DNA of 43,182 bases from UBA5336 sp964492485 (GTDB taxonomy: Bacteria; Pseudomonadota; Alphaproteobacteria; Caulobacterales; Hyphomonadaceae): assembly GCA_964492485.1 (NCBI GenBank), contig CAZBKM010000021.1, positions 1 through 43,182 of the forward strand, written 5' to 3'. This document shows positions 16,589 through 25,296 of this stretch, in pieces (within the stretch, counting starts at the first letter, position 1; each line of letters starts with the position of its first letter). A program made the position numbers and the translations under genes. The notes beneath the pieces were generated by a model. It made no database searches. It had not been told where the DNA came from and saw only the letters and a program-made list of their open reading frames with translations.

Positions 16589-17593
16589 TCAAACCGTGAC
16601 GACGATCTTGCCGAAGTGCTTGTGAGCGATCTCGTGGCTGAAGGCGTCCGCCAGGCGGTCGAGCGGGAACCGGTCACTTATGACCGGTTTCAGGCCATTG
16701 GCTTCGATCGCGCGGATCATGTCGTCCTGGTGGTCGCGTGAGCCGACCGTGATACCGCTGAGCGTGATGTTGGCAGAGAACAGGGCAGCGGTGGGCACCT
16801 CGCCCGATACGCCCGTGAGCACGCCGATCAGCGAGATGTGCCCACCGATGCGCGCGGCCTGGATCGACTGGCCAAGTGTGGCCGGTCCGCCAATCTCGAC
16901 GATCTCGTCGACGCCGCGCCCTCCGGTCATCTCTTTCGCGGCACGGCCCCATTCCGGCGTCTCGGCATAATTTATGACGTGATCGGCACCCAGCGCCTTG
17001 AGCTTTTCGAGCTTCTCATTGGACGAGGAGGTGGAAATGACCCGGCAACCCGCCGCCTTGGCGAACTGCAGCGCGAAGATCGAGACCCCGCCAGTGCCCT
17101 GGGTGAGCACCCAATCACCGGGTTTCACCCGGGCCTCGACCATCAGTGCCCGCCATGCAGTCAGGGCCGCGCAGGGCAGGGTGGCGGCCTCGTCGAAGCC
17201 GTACCCCGCCGGTGCCCGGGTCAGTGCCGTGTCCGGCACGGCCACCAGTTCCGCGCCGAACCCATCGGCATGGTCACCTGGTACGCCCAGCAATTTCTGC
17301 AGTTCCGGGGGGCCACTGTGCCAGGCCGGAAAGAAGGTCGATAGGACGTGATCGCCCACGGCAAAGCGGCTGACCCCGTCACCGACGGCGATGATCTCGC
17401 CCGCGCCGTCCGACATCGGGATACGGCCGTCGGCCGTCCGGATCATGCCGCTCACCACGGCATAATCGTGAAAGTTCAGCGAGCTGGCACGCACACGGAC
17501 CAGCACCTCGCCGGGTCCGGGCGTTGGGTCCGGCCGTTCCTCGATGTGGATATTCTCCAGGCCGCCTGGCGCCTTCAGACTTGCAACCTTCAT
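16589..17593 (-). CDS. Zinc-independent MDR oxidoreductase (quinone reductase-like)
   Basis: A 334-residue medium-chain reductase. The N-terminal GroES-like half carries GPGEVLVRVRASSLNFHDY, typical of the quinone-oxidoreductase branch, and lacks the structural-zinc Cys cluster. The nucleotide fold starts at LTQGTGGVSIFALQFAKAAG near residues 163-182 and continues with ALGADHVINY. It likely reduces a carbonyl or enone with NADPH in the cytosol. The start at 17593 follows GGGAGGACAGA. A perfect 9-bp inverted repeat (16668-16689) lies inside the coding sequence. The gene converges with the SDR gene; a related MDR gene follows on the right. Confidence 0.87.
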   Translation of the reverse strand: MKVASLKAPGGLENIHIEERPDPTPGPGEVLVRVRASSLNFHDYAVVSGMIRTADGRIPMSDGAGEIIAVGDGVSRFAVGDHVLSTFFPAWHSGPPELQKLLGVPGDHADGFGAELVAVPDTALTRAPAGYGFDEAATLPCAALTAWRALMVEARVKPGDWVLTQGTGGVSIFALQFAKAAGCRVISTSSSNEKLEKLKALGADHVINYAETPEWGRAAKEMTGGRGVDEIVEIGGPATLGQSIQAARIGGHISLIGVLTGVSGEVPTAALFSANITLSGITVGSRDHQDDMIRAIEANGLKPVISDRFPLDRLADAFSHEIAHKHFGKIVVTV

Positions 17594-17979
17594 TCTGTCC
17601 TCCCGTTCGTTTCGTCGGCTTATCGCCTTTTTGCCAAGCCCGATGTCACCCTGGGCGTCATCGCTCGCCGGTCCTGATCTCGCTCACGGCTATCCGGCTT
17701 CGCGAGGTGGGCTCCCGGTTGAGCCTTGCCGGTCCGCAAGCCCCATCTGCGTCGCGTGTCTCCCAGAACCAGGAACGCTGAACGCGCCAGCCTTTCCTTG
17801 CACGCCAGACCGCTGCGGCAGGTCTGTTGTCTTGCGCAGGCATCAAGTCGCAATCGATCCCGTTCGCCCCGAGTTTCCTGTAGGGCTTCGCCGGGACCTT
17901 GACCAGACCTGACGCAGGGTAGGCTGGGCCCGCTCCGGTTCGGCGACCGCAGTCTATCGGACGGTCTCGTCGGACCGCA
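17594..17979. other. 386-base gap between two MDR genes, no convincing gene
   Basis: Open frames exist on both strands, but third positions are far less G/C-rich than in the flanking genes, so I call none. Visible structure is limited: a hairpin with arms CAGACC and GGTCTG around 17810-17830 followed by TTGTCTT. The region should hold the promoter of the 16589-17593 gene and the end of the 17980-18999 gene. A decayed gene is possible. Confidence 0.5.
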
Positions 17980-18999
17980 TCAGGGTTCGGGGGAGACCCG
18001 GACGACCAGCTTGCCGAGGTTCTGGCCCGTGAACAGGCGGGACAAGGCACCCGGCGCGGCCTCGAGCCCGTCGACCACGTCCGTCTCGAATTTCAGCCGG
18101 CCGTCCATCAGCCAGCCGGCCATCGCCTGGATCCCTTCAGGGAAGCGGTCGAGATAGTCGATCACGATGAATCCCTTGAGCAGGGTCCGGCGCATCAGAA
18201 GGTTGGCGAAATTGTAGGGTCCGGGGACAGGCTCCGTGGCGTTGTAGGTGGAGATCAGACCACAGAGCGGCATGCGCGAGAAATCGTTCAGTCGGGCGAT
18301 GATCTCGTCCATGATCCGTCCTCCCACATTCTCGAAATTGATGTCGATCCCGTCGGGGCAGGCGCGGTCCAGCGCCGGGCCGATGTCCTCGGTCTTGTAG
18401 TTGATGGCCGCGTCGAAACCGGCGGTTTCCGTCAGCCACCGGCACTTGTCATCGGATCCGGCCAGGCCGACCGCGCGACAGCCCTGGATCTTAGCAATCT
18501 GTCCGACCATCGAGCCAACCGCCCCGGCTGCGGCGGAAACGACCACCGTCTCGCCCGGTTTCGGCCGTCCGATATCCATCAGTCCGAAATACGCGGTCAT
18601 GCCGGTGGCGCCGAGCGGTCCCATGAAGGCGGTCAGCGGCACCCCCGGAAGGCTCGGCAGTTTGGACACCTGATTGCCGGGCAGGGTATTGTGGCTGGCC
18701 CAGTGGGCGAGGCCCGTATTGACCAGGTCGCCCGGTTGCACGCCGTCGTGACGGCTGTCTTCCACAACCCCCAGACTGCCGCCGCGCATGGGGTCGCCGA
18801 GACCGACCGGTGGCATGTAGGCGTTCATATCGCTCATCCAGATCCGGTTCGTGGGATCAAGCGAAAGATAGATCGTTCGGACCCTCACCTCGCCGGGCTG
18901 GAGTGGCGCAAGCGGCTCCTCACGCAGTTCGAGGTCGTCGGCTTTCACGTCTCCCACAGGGCGTGACTTCAAGATCCAGACGGTGCATGTCTCGGCCAT
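17980..18999 (-). CDS. NADP-dependent enone/alkenal reductase, PTGR/CurA-type MDR
   Basis: A 339-residue protein. The opening residues VWILKSRPVGDVKADDLEL and YLSLDPTNRIWMSDMNAYMP match the prostaglandin reductase/leukotriene B4 dehydrogenase branch of the MDR family. The nucleotide site reads VSAAAGAVGSMVGQIAKIQG near residues 155-174, then GLAGSDDKCRWL. Members reduce the double bond of alpha,beta-unsaturated aldehydes and ketones with NADPH. No zinc ligands are seen. The start at 18999 follows GGGGAGGATCACC. It lies downstream of the thiolase gene on the same strand, but a strong hairpin in between suggests separate transcription. Confidence 0.88.
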   Translation of the reverse strand: MAETCTVWILKSRPVGDVKADDLELREEPLAPLQPGEVRVRTIYLSLDPTNRIWMSDMNAYMPPVGLGDPMRGGSLGVVEDSRHDGVQPGDLVNTGLAHWASHNTLPGNQVSKLPSLPGVPLTAFMGPLGATGMTAYFGLMDIGRPKPGETVVVSAAAGAVGSMVGQIAKIQGCRAVGLAGSDDKCRWLTETAGFDAAINYKTEDIGPALDRACPDGIDINFENVGGRIMDEIIARLNDFSRMPLCGLISTYNATEPVPGPYNFANLLMRRTLLKGFIVIDYLDRFPEGIQAMAGWLMDGRLKFETDVVDGLEAAPGALSRLFTGQNLGKLVVRVSPEP

Positions 19000-19110
19000 G
19001 GTGATCCTCCCCTTGGGTCCTTGTCGGCTTTTGTGACGAGTATTGCGGGAGGCAGCAGCCGACGGAAGAGGCGCTCGCCACAAACTTTATGCGGGCGGCC
19101 CAAAAATGAC

Positions 19111-19136
19111 CGGGCGCCGGCTTGCGCCGGCGCCCG
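19111..19136 (-). terminator. Strong terminator hairpin after the thiolase gene
   Basis: Perfect 11-bp stem (19111-19121 with 19126-19136) and TTGC loop. TTTTCC follows on the plus strand; on the minus strand the stem is followed by GTCATTTTTGG. The thiolase gene ends at 19199 and runs leftward, so minus-strand use is most likely; it could work both ways. Confidence 0.75.
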
Positions 19137-19198
19137 TTTTCCGTGTCGACCGCAGGCAAGCTGAACGGCTTGCCCGGGGCACTTGCCGGGAAGGCCGT

Positions 19199-20380
19199 CT
19201 AGACCCTTTCCACGCACATGGCGATGCCTTCGCCGCCGCCGATGCAAAGGGAGGCGACACCCTTTTTCACGTCACGGTCTTCCATCGCTGCAAGCAGGGT
19301 CACAAGGATACGGGCGCCCGAAGCCCCAATCGGGTGGCCCATGGCGCACGCCCCACCATGGACGTTCAGCTTCTCATGGGGGATGCCCATTTCCTTCATG
19401 GCGATCATCGGGACAACGGCGAACGCTTCGTTCACTTCCCAAAGATCGACCTCGTCCATCGACCAACCTGCCTTTTCGAGCGCCTTCCGCATCGCCGGCA
19501 CCGGCGCAGTGGTGAAGTACTCCGGCTCGTGGGCATGGGAAGATGAGGAAATGATCCTGGCCAGGGGTTTCAGGCCCCGCTTCTCCGCGGTGGACTGGCG
19601 CATCAGGATCAAGGCCGCGGCGCCATCGGAAATCGCCGAGGCGTTGGCGGCCGTCACGGTACCGTCCTTTGAAAAGGCAGGCTTCAGTTGCGGAATCTTG
19701 TCGGCCTTGGCCGTGCGCGGAAGCTCGTCCGTGTCGACCACGTGCTCGCCCTTTCGGCTTTTCACGGTGACCGGAGTGATTTCCCGTTTGAACTTTCCCT
19801 GCGATGTCGCCGTCTGGGCGCGCGTCAGCGTCTCCATCGCATAGGCGTCCTGCTGCTCGCGGGTGAACTGGTACTCGCTGGCGACCTTGTCGGCGAACAG
19901 GCCCATGGGCGTGCCGGCATAGGCATCGGTCAGGCCGTCATAGGCCATATGGTCGATGGCTTCCATGGCGCCGTATTTGTGGCCCTTGCGGATCGCCATG
20001 AGGTGCGGGGCGTTGGTCATGGATTCCATGCCGCCGACCACGAAGATCTCACCTTCGCCCGCGGTCAGAGCGTTGCGGCCCATGACGGCAGCCTGCAGTC
20101 CGGATCCGCACATCTTGTTGATGGTGGTCGCCTCCGTCGAGGTTGGCAGACCGGCCTTGATGGCGGACTGGCGGGCGGGCGCCTGGCCCTGTCCCGCCGG
20201 CAGGCAGTTGCCCATGATGATCTCGTTCACATCCTCAGGGCTTAGGCCCGCGTCTTCGAGCGCGGCCTTGACCGCCATGGCGCCCAGCTCGTTCGCCGAG
20301 AAGGTGGCGAGATCGCCGAGAAGCCCGCCCATGGGCGTACGCGCCATGCCGACAATCACGATTGGGTCCTGATCCGCCAT
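19199..20380 (-). CDS. Acetyl-CoA acetyltransferase (thiolase)
   Basis: A 393-residue thiolase of standard length. The acyl-accepting Cys91 lies in NKMCGSG, the His349 motif is GHPIGASGAR, and the second active Cys379 lies in SLCIGGGEG; VNEAFAV completes the site. It condenses or cleaves acetoacetyl-CoA or a related 3-ketoacyl-CoA in the cytosol. The length and motifs fit the biosynthetic/AtoB-PhaA type, but chain-length preference cannot be read. AAAGGACGG precedes the start at 20380. No hydratase or 3-hydroxyacyl-CoA dehydrogenase gene is near. The gene on its right is glutathione peroxidase, with a hairpin between. Confidence 0.95.
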   Translation of the reverse strand: MADQDPIVIVGMARTPMGGLLGDLATFSANELGAMAVKAALEDAGLSPEDVNEIIMGNCLPAGQGQAPARQSAIKAGLPTSTEATTINKMCGSGLQAAVMGRNALTAGEGEIFVVGGMESMTNAPHLMAIRKGHKYGAMEAIDHMAYDGLTDAYAGTPMGLFADKVASEYQFTREQQDAYAMETLTRAQTATSQGKFKREITPVTVKSRKGEHVVDTDELPRTAKADKIPQLKPAFSKDGTVTAANASAISDGAAALILMRQSTAEKRGLKPLARIISSSSHAHEPEYFTTAPVPAMRKALEKAGWSMDEVDLWEVNEAFAVVPMIAMKEMGIPHEKLNVHGGACAMGHPIGASGARILVTLLAAMEDRDVKKGVASLCIGGGEGIAMCVERV

Positions 20381-20480
20381 CGGTCCGTCCTTTCCGTTTC
20401 AGTCTTGCACTGAACCACTGTCCTGCCTCTCAGTTGGGCGGCAAGGCGGTGCGGGGTCAAGGTCTCTTTGGTCTGAGAAC

Positions 20481-20504
20481 GCGGCGGGAGCCTGACCCCG
20501 CCGC
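20481..20504 (-). terminator. Terminator candidate at the glutathione peroxidase stop
   Basis: Arms 20481-20488 and 20497-20504 pair perfectly (GCGGCGGG with CCCGCCGC) around an 8-base loop. The right arm shares one base with the stop codon. On the minus strand GTTCTC follows, so the T-run is poor. Confidence 0.4.
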
Positions 20505-21115
20505 TAGCCGGCAGGCAGCACGGCCTCGATCTCGCCGATGAGCCGCTCATCGAGGGGCCGGACCGAGGAGGGGAAGGCGGCCACGGGCTGGCCCTTCGGA
20601 TCCACCAGAACCTTGTGGAAGTTCCATTTCGGCCGGGCGGCCTCCCCCAACGCGTCCTCGAACCCGGCATAGAGCGGATGCCGGCTTGCGCCGACCACCT
20701 TCGTCTTTTCCGTAAGGGGAAAGTCGACGCCGTAACTCAGCTCGCAGAAGCGCTGCACCTCGGTTTCGGTTCCGGGCTCCTGACCGCCGAAATCGTTGGA
20801 GGGTACGCCCAGGACCACCAGACCGGCATCGCGATAGCGCTCCCACAGGGCCTGGAGCCCCTCATATTGGGGGGTGTAGCCGCAGCGTGAAGCGGTATTG
20901 ACCACCAGCACCGCCTTGCCTTCGAACTGGCCGAAGGGCAGGGGCGCGCCGTCGATGGCCGTCAGTTCAACCTGATGAAGCATGACACGTGTATTCCTTT
21001 CGGTGGGCGCCTCGGCTGACGCGAGACCGGAACAGGCCGCGCCAAGGGCCAGTCCCGGCACCAGCCCCGATAGCATCAAGGCGGCGCATAGGGTGGGCGT
21101 CGTGCGGCGCAGCAT
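20504..21115 (-). CDS. Exported glutathione peroxidase (Cys type)
   Basis: A 203-residue protein. The catalytic Cys78 lies in NTASRCGYTPQY, Gln112 in FGGQEPG, and Trp164-Asn165 in KWNF, the expected tetrad. It reduces peroxides with thioredoxin or glutathione. Residues 1-36 look like a Sec signal (LCAALMLSGLVPGLALGAAC), so the periplasm is likely; a lipoprotein reading at Cys28 is possible. The start at 21115 has GGAGGATCGCGC upstream. An internal ATG at 20983 (MLHQVELTA) with AAAGGA before it would give a cytosolic form of normal length. It follows selO by 29 bases, so a shared transcript is likely. Confidence 0.92.
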   Translation of the reverse strand: MLRRTTPTLCAALMLSGLVPGLALGAACSGLASAEAPTERNTRVMLHQVELTAIDGAPLPFGQFEGKAVLVVNTASRCGYTPQYEGLQALWERYRDAGLVVLGVPSNDFGGQEPGTETEVQRFCELSYGVDFPLTEKTKVVGASRHPLYAGFEDALGEAARPKWNFHKVLVDPKGQPVAAFPSSVRPLDERLIGEIEAVLPAG

Positions 21116-21144
21116 GCGCGATCCTCCAGTCGGATGCCACCAAA

Positions 21145-22563
21145 CTAGATCGAATTGGACGTCCAGCCATAGGCCTCCCGCAGCCGATCCAGGTCGGCCA
21201 GCTTGGCCTCGAAGGCCGACCAGTCGTCGTCTGCATCGATCCGGGCCCAGATCGCTTCGATCTCTTCGTACAGAAGCGACACCGGGCGGGGCTGCTGGAA
21301 CACGCGATGGCTCAGCCGCTCGGGCCGGTCCGGGGTTCGCGACCGCAGGCCCCGGCGGACGGGATCGAAGGACGCGTCGCGGTAGCGGGCCGCCTCCGGG
21401 CTGGCCTCCGCGCGCGAGGCGCTAGCCTCGCCGGCGAACCAGTCATGGAAGACCTGCGGCCAGGGTGCCCCGCTCTCGGTCATCCAGGCATAGAAGGTCT
21501 GCAGGAAGGCCAGATCATCACTCAGGGCGGGACCATCCTGCAGCCCGAGGAGGGCCAGGGTATGGCGTGCGAAGGCGGCCTGATAGACCGGTTCGAACCG
21601 TGCGAGTGCCTCGTTCAGCGGATCGGCGTCGCAGGCCATCGCCATCGCGCCCCCCAATTGCTGGAGCGCCCAGAGCGCCTGGGTCGGCTGACGCCCGAAC
21701 CGGTAGAGTCCCTGCTGATCGAAATAGGCCGCCGTGAAATTCGGGTCCGAGTGCGGCAGGAACCGGTAGGGGCCGAAATCGAACGTCTCGCCGGTGATGT
21801 TGAAATTGTCCGTGTTCATGACGCCGTGGACGAAGCCGGCCGCCATCCACTGGCCCACCATGCGCGCCGTGGCCTCGGTGACGCGCTGGAACAGGGCGGC
21901 CGTCTTGACCTGACGGTCGGGATCCTCCGCCTCCGGATGGTATATGGCGACGACGTGGTCGATCAGTCGTGCCATGCCTTCATGGTCGAGCCGGTTGGCG
22001 GCACGCTGGAACGTCCCGAAGCGGATATGGCTGTGCGACAGCCGGACGAGCACGGCGGACCGGGTGGGGGAGGGCTCGTCGCCGCGCCACAGCGCCTCGC
22101 CGGTCTCGACGAGCGAGAAGGCCTTGGAGGTCTTCACGCCGAGCGCCTCGAGATAGGCCGCGGCCAGGACTTCCCGCACGCCGCCCTTCAGCGTCAGGCG
22201 TCCGTCGCCCTGCCGGGAATAGGGGGTCTGGCCCGACCCCTTGGTGCCAAGGTCGAGCCAGCGTCCCGCCGGATCACGGACCTGCGCATAGAGAAAGCCG
22301 CGCCCGTCACCGAGATCGGGATTGTACACGCCGAACTGGTGGCCGTGATAGCGCATTGCCCGCGGTTCCGGCAGATTCCCCGGCAGAGGTTCGAACCGGG
22401 CGAAATGGCGGATCCAGTCCGCCTCCGACAGCCCGCCGAGACCGATCCGGCTGGCCCATCGCTCGTTGCGGAAGCGAAGTGTGGTGTCTGGGAAATCTGC
22501 CGGCGTGACCGCATCAGAGAAGGCGTCGGCAATGTCGAGAAAGGGCGGGCGCGTCTCTGTCAT
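21145..22563 (-). CDS. selO: Protein adenylyltransferase SelO (YdiU/UPF0061)
   Basis: A 472-residue pseudokinase-fold enzyme. Family motifs are clear: MRYHGHQFGVYNPDLGDGR (70-88), LGTKGSGQTPYSR (105-117), LKGGVREVL (125-133), HGVMNTDNF (246-254) and DFGP (262-265). Asp252 and Asp262 fit the catalytic base and metal ligand. SelO transfers AMP from ATP to Ser/Thr/Tyr of target proteins; in E. coli it is linked to glutathionylation under oxidative stress. The C-terminal selenocysteine or cysteine motif of some members is absent; the protein ends TSNSI. The start at 22563 has a poor ribosome site but the normal N-terminus. It precedes glutathione peroxidase by 29 bases. Confidence 0.95.
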   Translation of the reverse strand: MTETRPPFLDIADAFSDAVTPADFPDTTLRFRNERWASRIGLGGLSEADWIRHFARFEPLPGNLPEPRAMRYHGHQFGVYNPDLGDGRGFLYAQVRDPAGRWLDLGTKGSGQTPYSRQGDGRLTLKGGVREVLAAAYLEALGVKTSKAFSLVETGEALWRGDEPSPTRSAVLVRLSHSHIRFGTFQRAANRLDHEGMARLIDHVVAIYHPEAEDPDRQVKTAALFQRVTEATARMVGQWMAAGFVHGVMNTDNFNITGETFDFGPYRFLPHSDPNFTAAYFDQQGLYRFGRQPTQALWALQQLGGAMAMACDADPLNEALARFEPVYQAAFARHTLALLGLQDGPALSDDLAFLQTFYAWMTESGAPWPQVFHDWFAGEASASRAEASPEAARYRDASFDPVRRGLRSRTPDRPERLSHRVFQQPRPVSLLYEEIEAIWARIDADDDWSAFEAKLADLDRLREAYGWTSNSI

Positions 22564-22621
22564 GGGCCGCCATATGGCCGCTATGTGCCAGCGGCCCAAG
22601 TCAGAACCGACGAAAAAAGAA

Positions 22622-22643
22622 GGCGGCCCCGATTGGGGCCGCC
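22622..22643 (-). terminator. Terminator of the leftward TonB-dependent receptor gene
   Basis: Perfect 9-bp stem (22622-22630 with 22635-22643) with loop GATT. On the minus strand the stem is followed by TTCTTTTTTCG, a good T-run. It ends the receptor transcript before selO. Confidence 0.9.
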
Positions 22644-22695
22644 TCCGGCGCAGTCTGGGAGGATGGATGCGCCGCAGCTTGCAGGAGGGCGAGGC

Positions 22696-25008
22696 CTACC
22701 GCTCGATGGTCAGCTCGATACCGATGACCCGGCCCTTCTTCAGGGGCGAGAAGGTGCCCGCCTGCGGGTTCGAGGAGAAAGGCACCGCCTCGCCGCTCGT
22801 CAGGTTTTGCCCGTCCGGTACCGACGGGGCCAGGGACCCGCCAAACGGCACCTGGGTGTCGCCCCCGGCGATGGATTCATCGAGCAGGTTCTTGCCATAC
22901 AGCGACAGCGTCATGCCTTGCACAGGCGTTTCCCATGCGATGTTCGCATCCAGCCGGTCAATCTCGCTGATCCAGCCGAGATTGTTGTCGGTATAGGCGA
23001 ACCGGTCGCGGTACTGGTAGTTGAACCGGCTGACGATCGCGCCATTCCGGCCCAGATCGACGTCATAGATCGCCCCGAAGCCATAGGTCGACTCAGGCAC
23101 CCGCGGAAGGGACAGTGCCTCATCCGCGCCATCCACGATCCCGTCGCCCGAGATATCGAAGCGGACTTCCGTGTATTCGGCGTCGATCAGGCCGACATTG
23201 GCCGTCAGGAGGAAGCTGTCGGAGAGGGCGTACCGGCCCTCAAGCTCAACCCCGAAGATATCGGCATCGGCGGTGTTCTGGATGAACTGCGATACGCCGG
23301 CCCCTTCAGAGGCGAGGTTCACCTCGCGCTGCATGTCGGAGATCTGGGTGAAGAAAACCGCGCTGTTGAGCTGGCCACGGCCATCCTGGGTCTCGTGCTT
23401 CACGCCGATTTCGTAGCTGTCGACCTCTTCCTCGTCGAAGGCGAAATCATCACCCGCTTCGATCCGCGCCAGGAAGGTGGCGGGGTCGGTGATGCGGAAA
23501 TTGTAGCCGCCCGACCGGAAGCCCTTGGTGTAATTGCCGTAGACCTGCGTCGTGTCGGTGGCGAAGTACTGGAAGCCGACCTTCGGGGTCCAGTTTGACC
23601 ATTCCTCGCTGTCGGTGAACCCGTCAGTGCCGCTTACCGGGCAGGTCCCGTCCACGATGCTGCAGGGCTGGGCGCGTGGGATGATGAAGCTCACCTCCGC
23701 GTCCTTTTCTTCCTCGGCATAGCGCAGACCCAGGATACCGGTCAGCTTGTCGGTGAAGGCATAATCCACCTGGCCGAAGATGCCCGCCACGGAGTGGTCC
23801 TGACGCCCACCACCGGCGAAGGTCAGCGACGTCACGCTGGGAAGGAACCGCAGCTCGTCATAGGCGACCGTCTGGTCGAAATAGTAGAGCCCGGTGGTCA
23901 CGTCGGCCGGGCCGAAGGTGCCGGCATAGCGCAGTTCGTTCGAGATCTGGTCCTGTTCGAGCTGCGTGTCGGAATGGAAGAGGAACAGCGGCAGGGCGTC
24001 GATGTCACCATCGGTGGTGGCTTCATAGTCGCGATAGCCGAGAATGTTCGTGATCGTGCCGTTGCCGAAATCGACGTCGATGTCCGTGCGCAGGCTGGCG
24101 AAGATCGTTTCGTTGTCCAGCTCGCCCGGATTGTCGACGGCGAGATCGAAAGTGCCCCGCTCATAGACTGCGCGGTTCTGGGCCGGCGGACCGTCGCCGC
24201 GCGACTGGAACACCTCCCCCTTGGCCAGGAAGGTCACGTCCTCGGTGGCGAACCATTCCAGCGCGCCGCGGACGATCGAGGTCTGGGCCTCGCCCTGATT
24301 GTCGCCGTTGAACTTGTTCTCGAAATACCCGCTGTCGGTGTTGTAGTAGGCGCCCAGCTTGCCGTTCAGCACGCCCTCCACGAGCGGGCCGGAGACCACG
24401 CCCTGGATGATGCTGTTGGGACCGCCCCGGTCATCGTCCACCGGGCCTTCCACGGCGGCGCGAACCTTCCACTCGAGTTCGTCGGTCGGGTTGCCCGTAT
24501 TGACCAGCACCGCGCCGCCCGTCGTGTTGCGCCCGAAAAGCAGGCCCTGGGGACCGCGCAGCACTTCCACGCTGTCGAGGTCGAAGAGGTCGAACACCAC
24601 GCCATTGTTGACGCCCAGATAGACGCCGTCGACGAACACGCCCACGGCCGGATCGATGGACGGGATCGATGAGTTGATGCCCAACCCGCGGATGGAGAAA
24701 TTGGCCGTGCCGCGTGACGTGCCGATATCGTCCAGAGCGACATTGGGCGCGGAATAGCTGAGGCTTTCCAGGTCGCGGACCTTAAGCGCCTCCAGCGTAT
24801 CGCTGTTGAATGCGGTGACCGCGACGGGCACGTTCTGGACGTTTTCCACATTGGCCTTCTTGGTGGCCGACACCGTCACCGTGTCGAGCACGCGCGAGAC
24901 CGATGTCTGGCGTTCGCCGCCCGTTTCGCTGTCTTGGGCGAGGGCCGGTGCGCTGACCGCAGACAAAGCAAGACCTGTGCTGCAAAGCAGCAATACACGG
25001 GTTGACAT
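22696..25008 (-). CDS. TonB-dependent outer-membrane receptor
   Basis: A 770-residue receptor. A signal peptide (MSTRVLLLCSTGLALSAVSA) ends at APALAQ; a TonB box-like TVTVSATKK follows; the plug has SIRGLGINS, VFVDGVYLG and VEVLRGPQGLLFGRNTTGGA; the rest is the beta barrel. It should import a scarce ligand across the outer membrane with TonB energy. The type is common in Sphingomonas and Caulobacter relatives; the ligand is unknown. Residues 618-629 (DISGDGIVDGAD) match an EF-hand/dockerin-like calcium loop. The C-terminus ends IER rather than an aromatic residue. The start at 25008 follows GAGGAGAACC. It is divergent from a second receptor gene, 288 bases away. Confidence 0.93.
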   Translation of the reverse strand: MSTRVLLLCSTGLALSAVSAPALAQDSETGGERQTSVSRVLDTVTVSATKKANVENVQNVPVAVTAFNSDTLEALKVRDLESLSYSAPNVALDDIGTSRGTANFSIRGLGINSSIPSIDPAVGVFVDGVYLGVNNGVVFDLFDLDSVEVLRGPQGLLFGRNTTGGAVLVNTGNPTDELEWKVRAAVEGPVDDDRGGPNSIIQGVVSGPLVEGVLNGKLGAYYNTDSGYFENKFNGDNQGEAQTSIVRGALEWFATEDVTFLAKGEVFQSRGDGPPAQNRAVYERGTFDLAVDNPGELDNETIFASLRTDIDVDFGNGTITNILGYRDYEATTDGDIDALPLFLFHSDTQLEQDQISNELRYAGTFGPADVTTGLYYFDQTVAYDELRFLPSVTSLTFAGGGRQDHSVAGIFGQVDYAFTDKLTGILGLRYAEEEKDAEVSFIIPRAQPCSIVDGTCPVSGTDGFTDSEEWSNWTPKVGFQYFATDTTQVYGNYTKGFRSGGYNFRITDPATFLARIEAGDDFAFDEEEVDSYEIGVKHETQDGRGQLNSAVFFTQISDMQREVNLASEGAGVSQFIQNTADADIFGVELEGRYALSDSFLLTANVGLIDAEYTEVRFDISGDGIVDGADEALSLPRVPESTYGFGAIYDVDLGRNGAIVSRFNYQYRDRFAYTDNNLGWISEIDRLDANIAWETPVQGMTLSLYGKNLLDESIAGGDTQVPFGGSLAPSVPDGQNLTSGEAVPFSSNPQAGTFSPLKKGRVIGIELTIER

Positions 25009-25296
25009 CTCTTGGTTCTCCTCTCGGACGCTCTTCAACCCCCAGCCAAGGGACGCGTAGCGTTCGAGCGGGAGATAGAGGTCCCGCGCGATCTGCAAAA
25101 GCCATTACAGAAAACACTCAAGGCGTGATGCAAATTCGCAACACGGCGGCGCTAATTCCTTGTTTCTTCGGCGGTGCAAAAAGCTTTTCGCCTTTCCTAG
25201 ACGGAAACCGCGGTTACTGTGTCGGTCTGACTGCACGACCGGCGGCATGGAAAAGATCGTCGGCGTAAGCCTCAGGTCATTGGGAGGAAACAAGGC
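25009..25296. promoter_or_regulatory. Divergent promoter region of two TonB receptor genes
   Basis: 288 bases without a gene. It must hold promoters for both receptors. The clearest structure is the 10-bp palindrome AAAAGCTTTT at 25179-25188, set in GCAAAAAGCTTTTCGC, a candidate operator. The middle part is more A/T-rich than the flanks (around 25100-25200). I cannot assign -10/-35 boxes or a known regulator site. Confidence 0.5.

Noticed and set aside
17658..17840. Trp-rich minus-strand frame of about 60 codons
   Set aside because: Weak third-position GC and no ribosome site; treated as non-coding gap.
21590..22397. GGTTCGAACC sequences at 21590-21599 and 22388-22397, like a tRNA T-loop
   Set aside because: Both fall inside selO coding sequence and no acceptor stem or anticodon arm can be built around them.
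20989..23598. A very long plus-strand open frame opposite selO and the receptor gene
   Set aside because: It is antisense to two well-identified genes and has no recognisable domains; long antisense frames are expected at this GC content.
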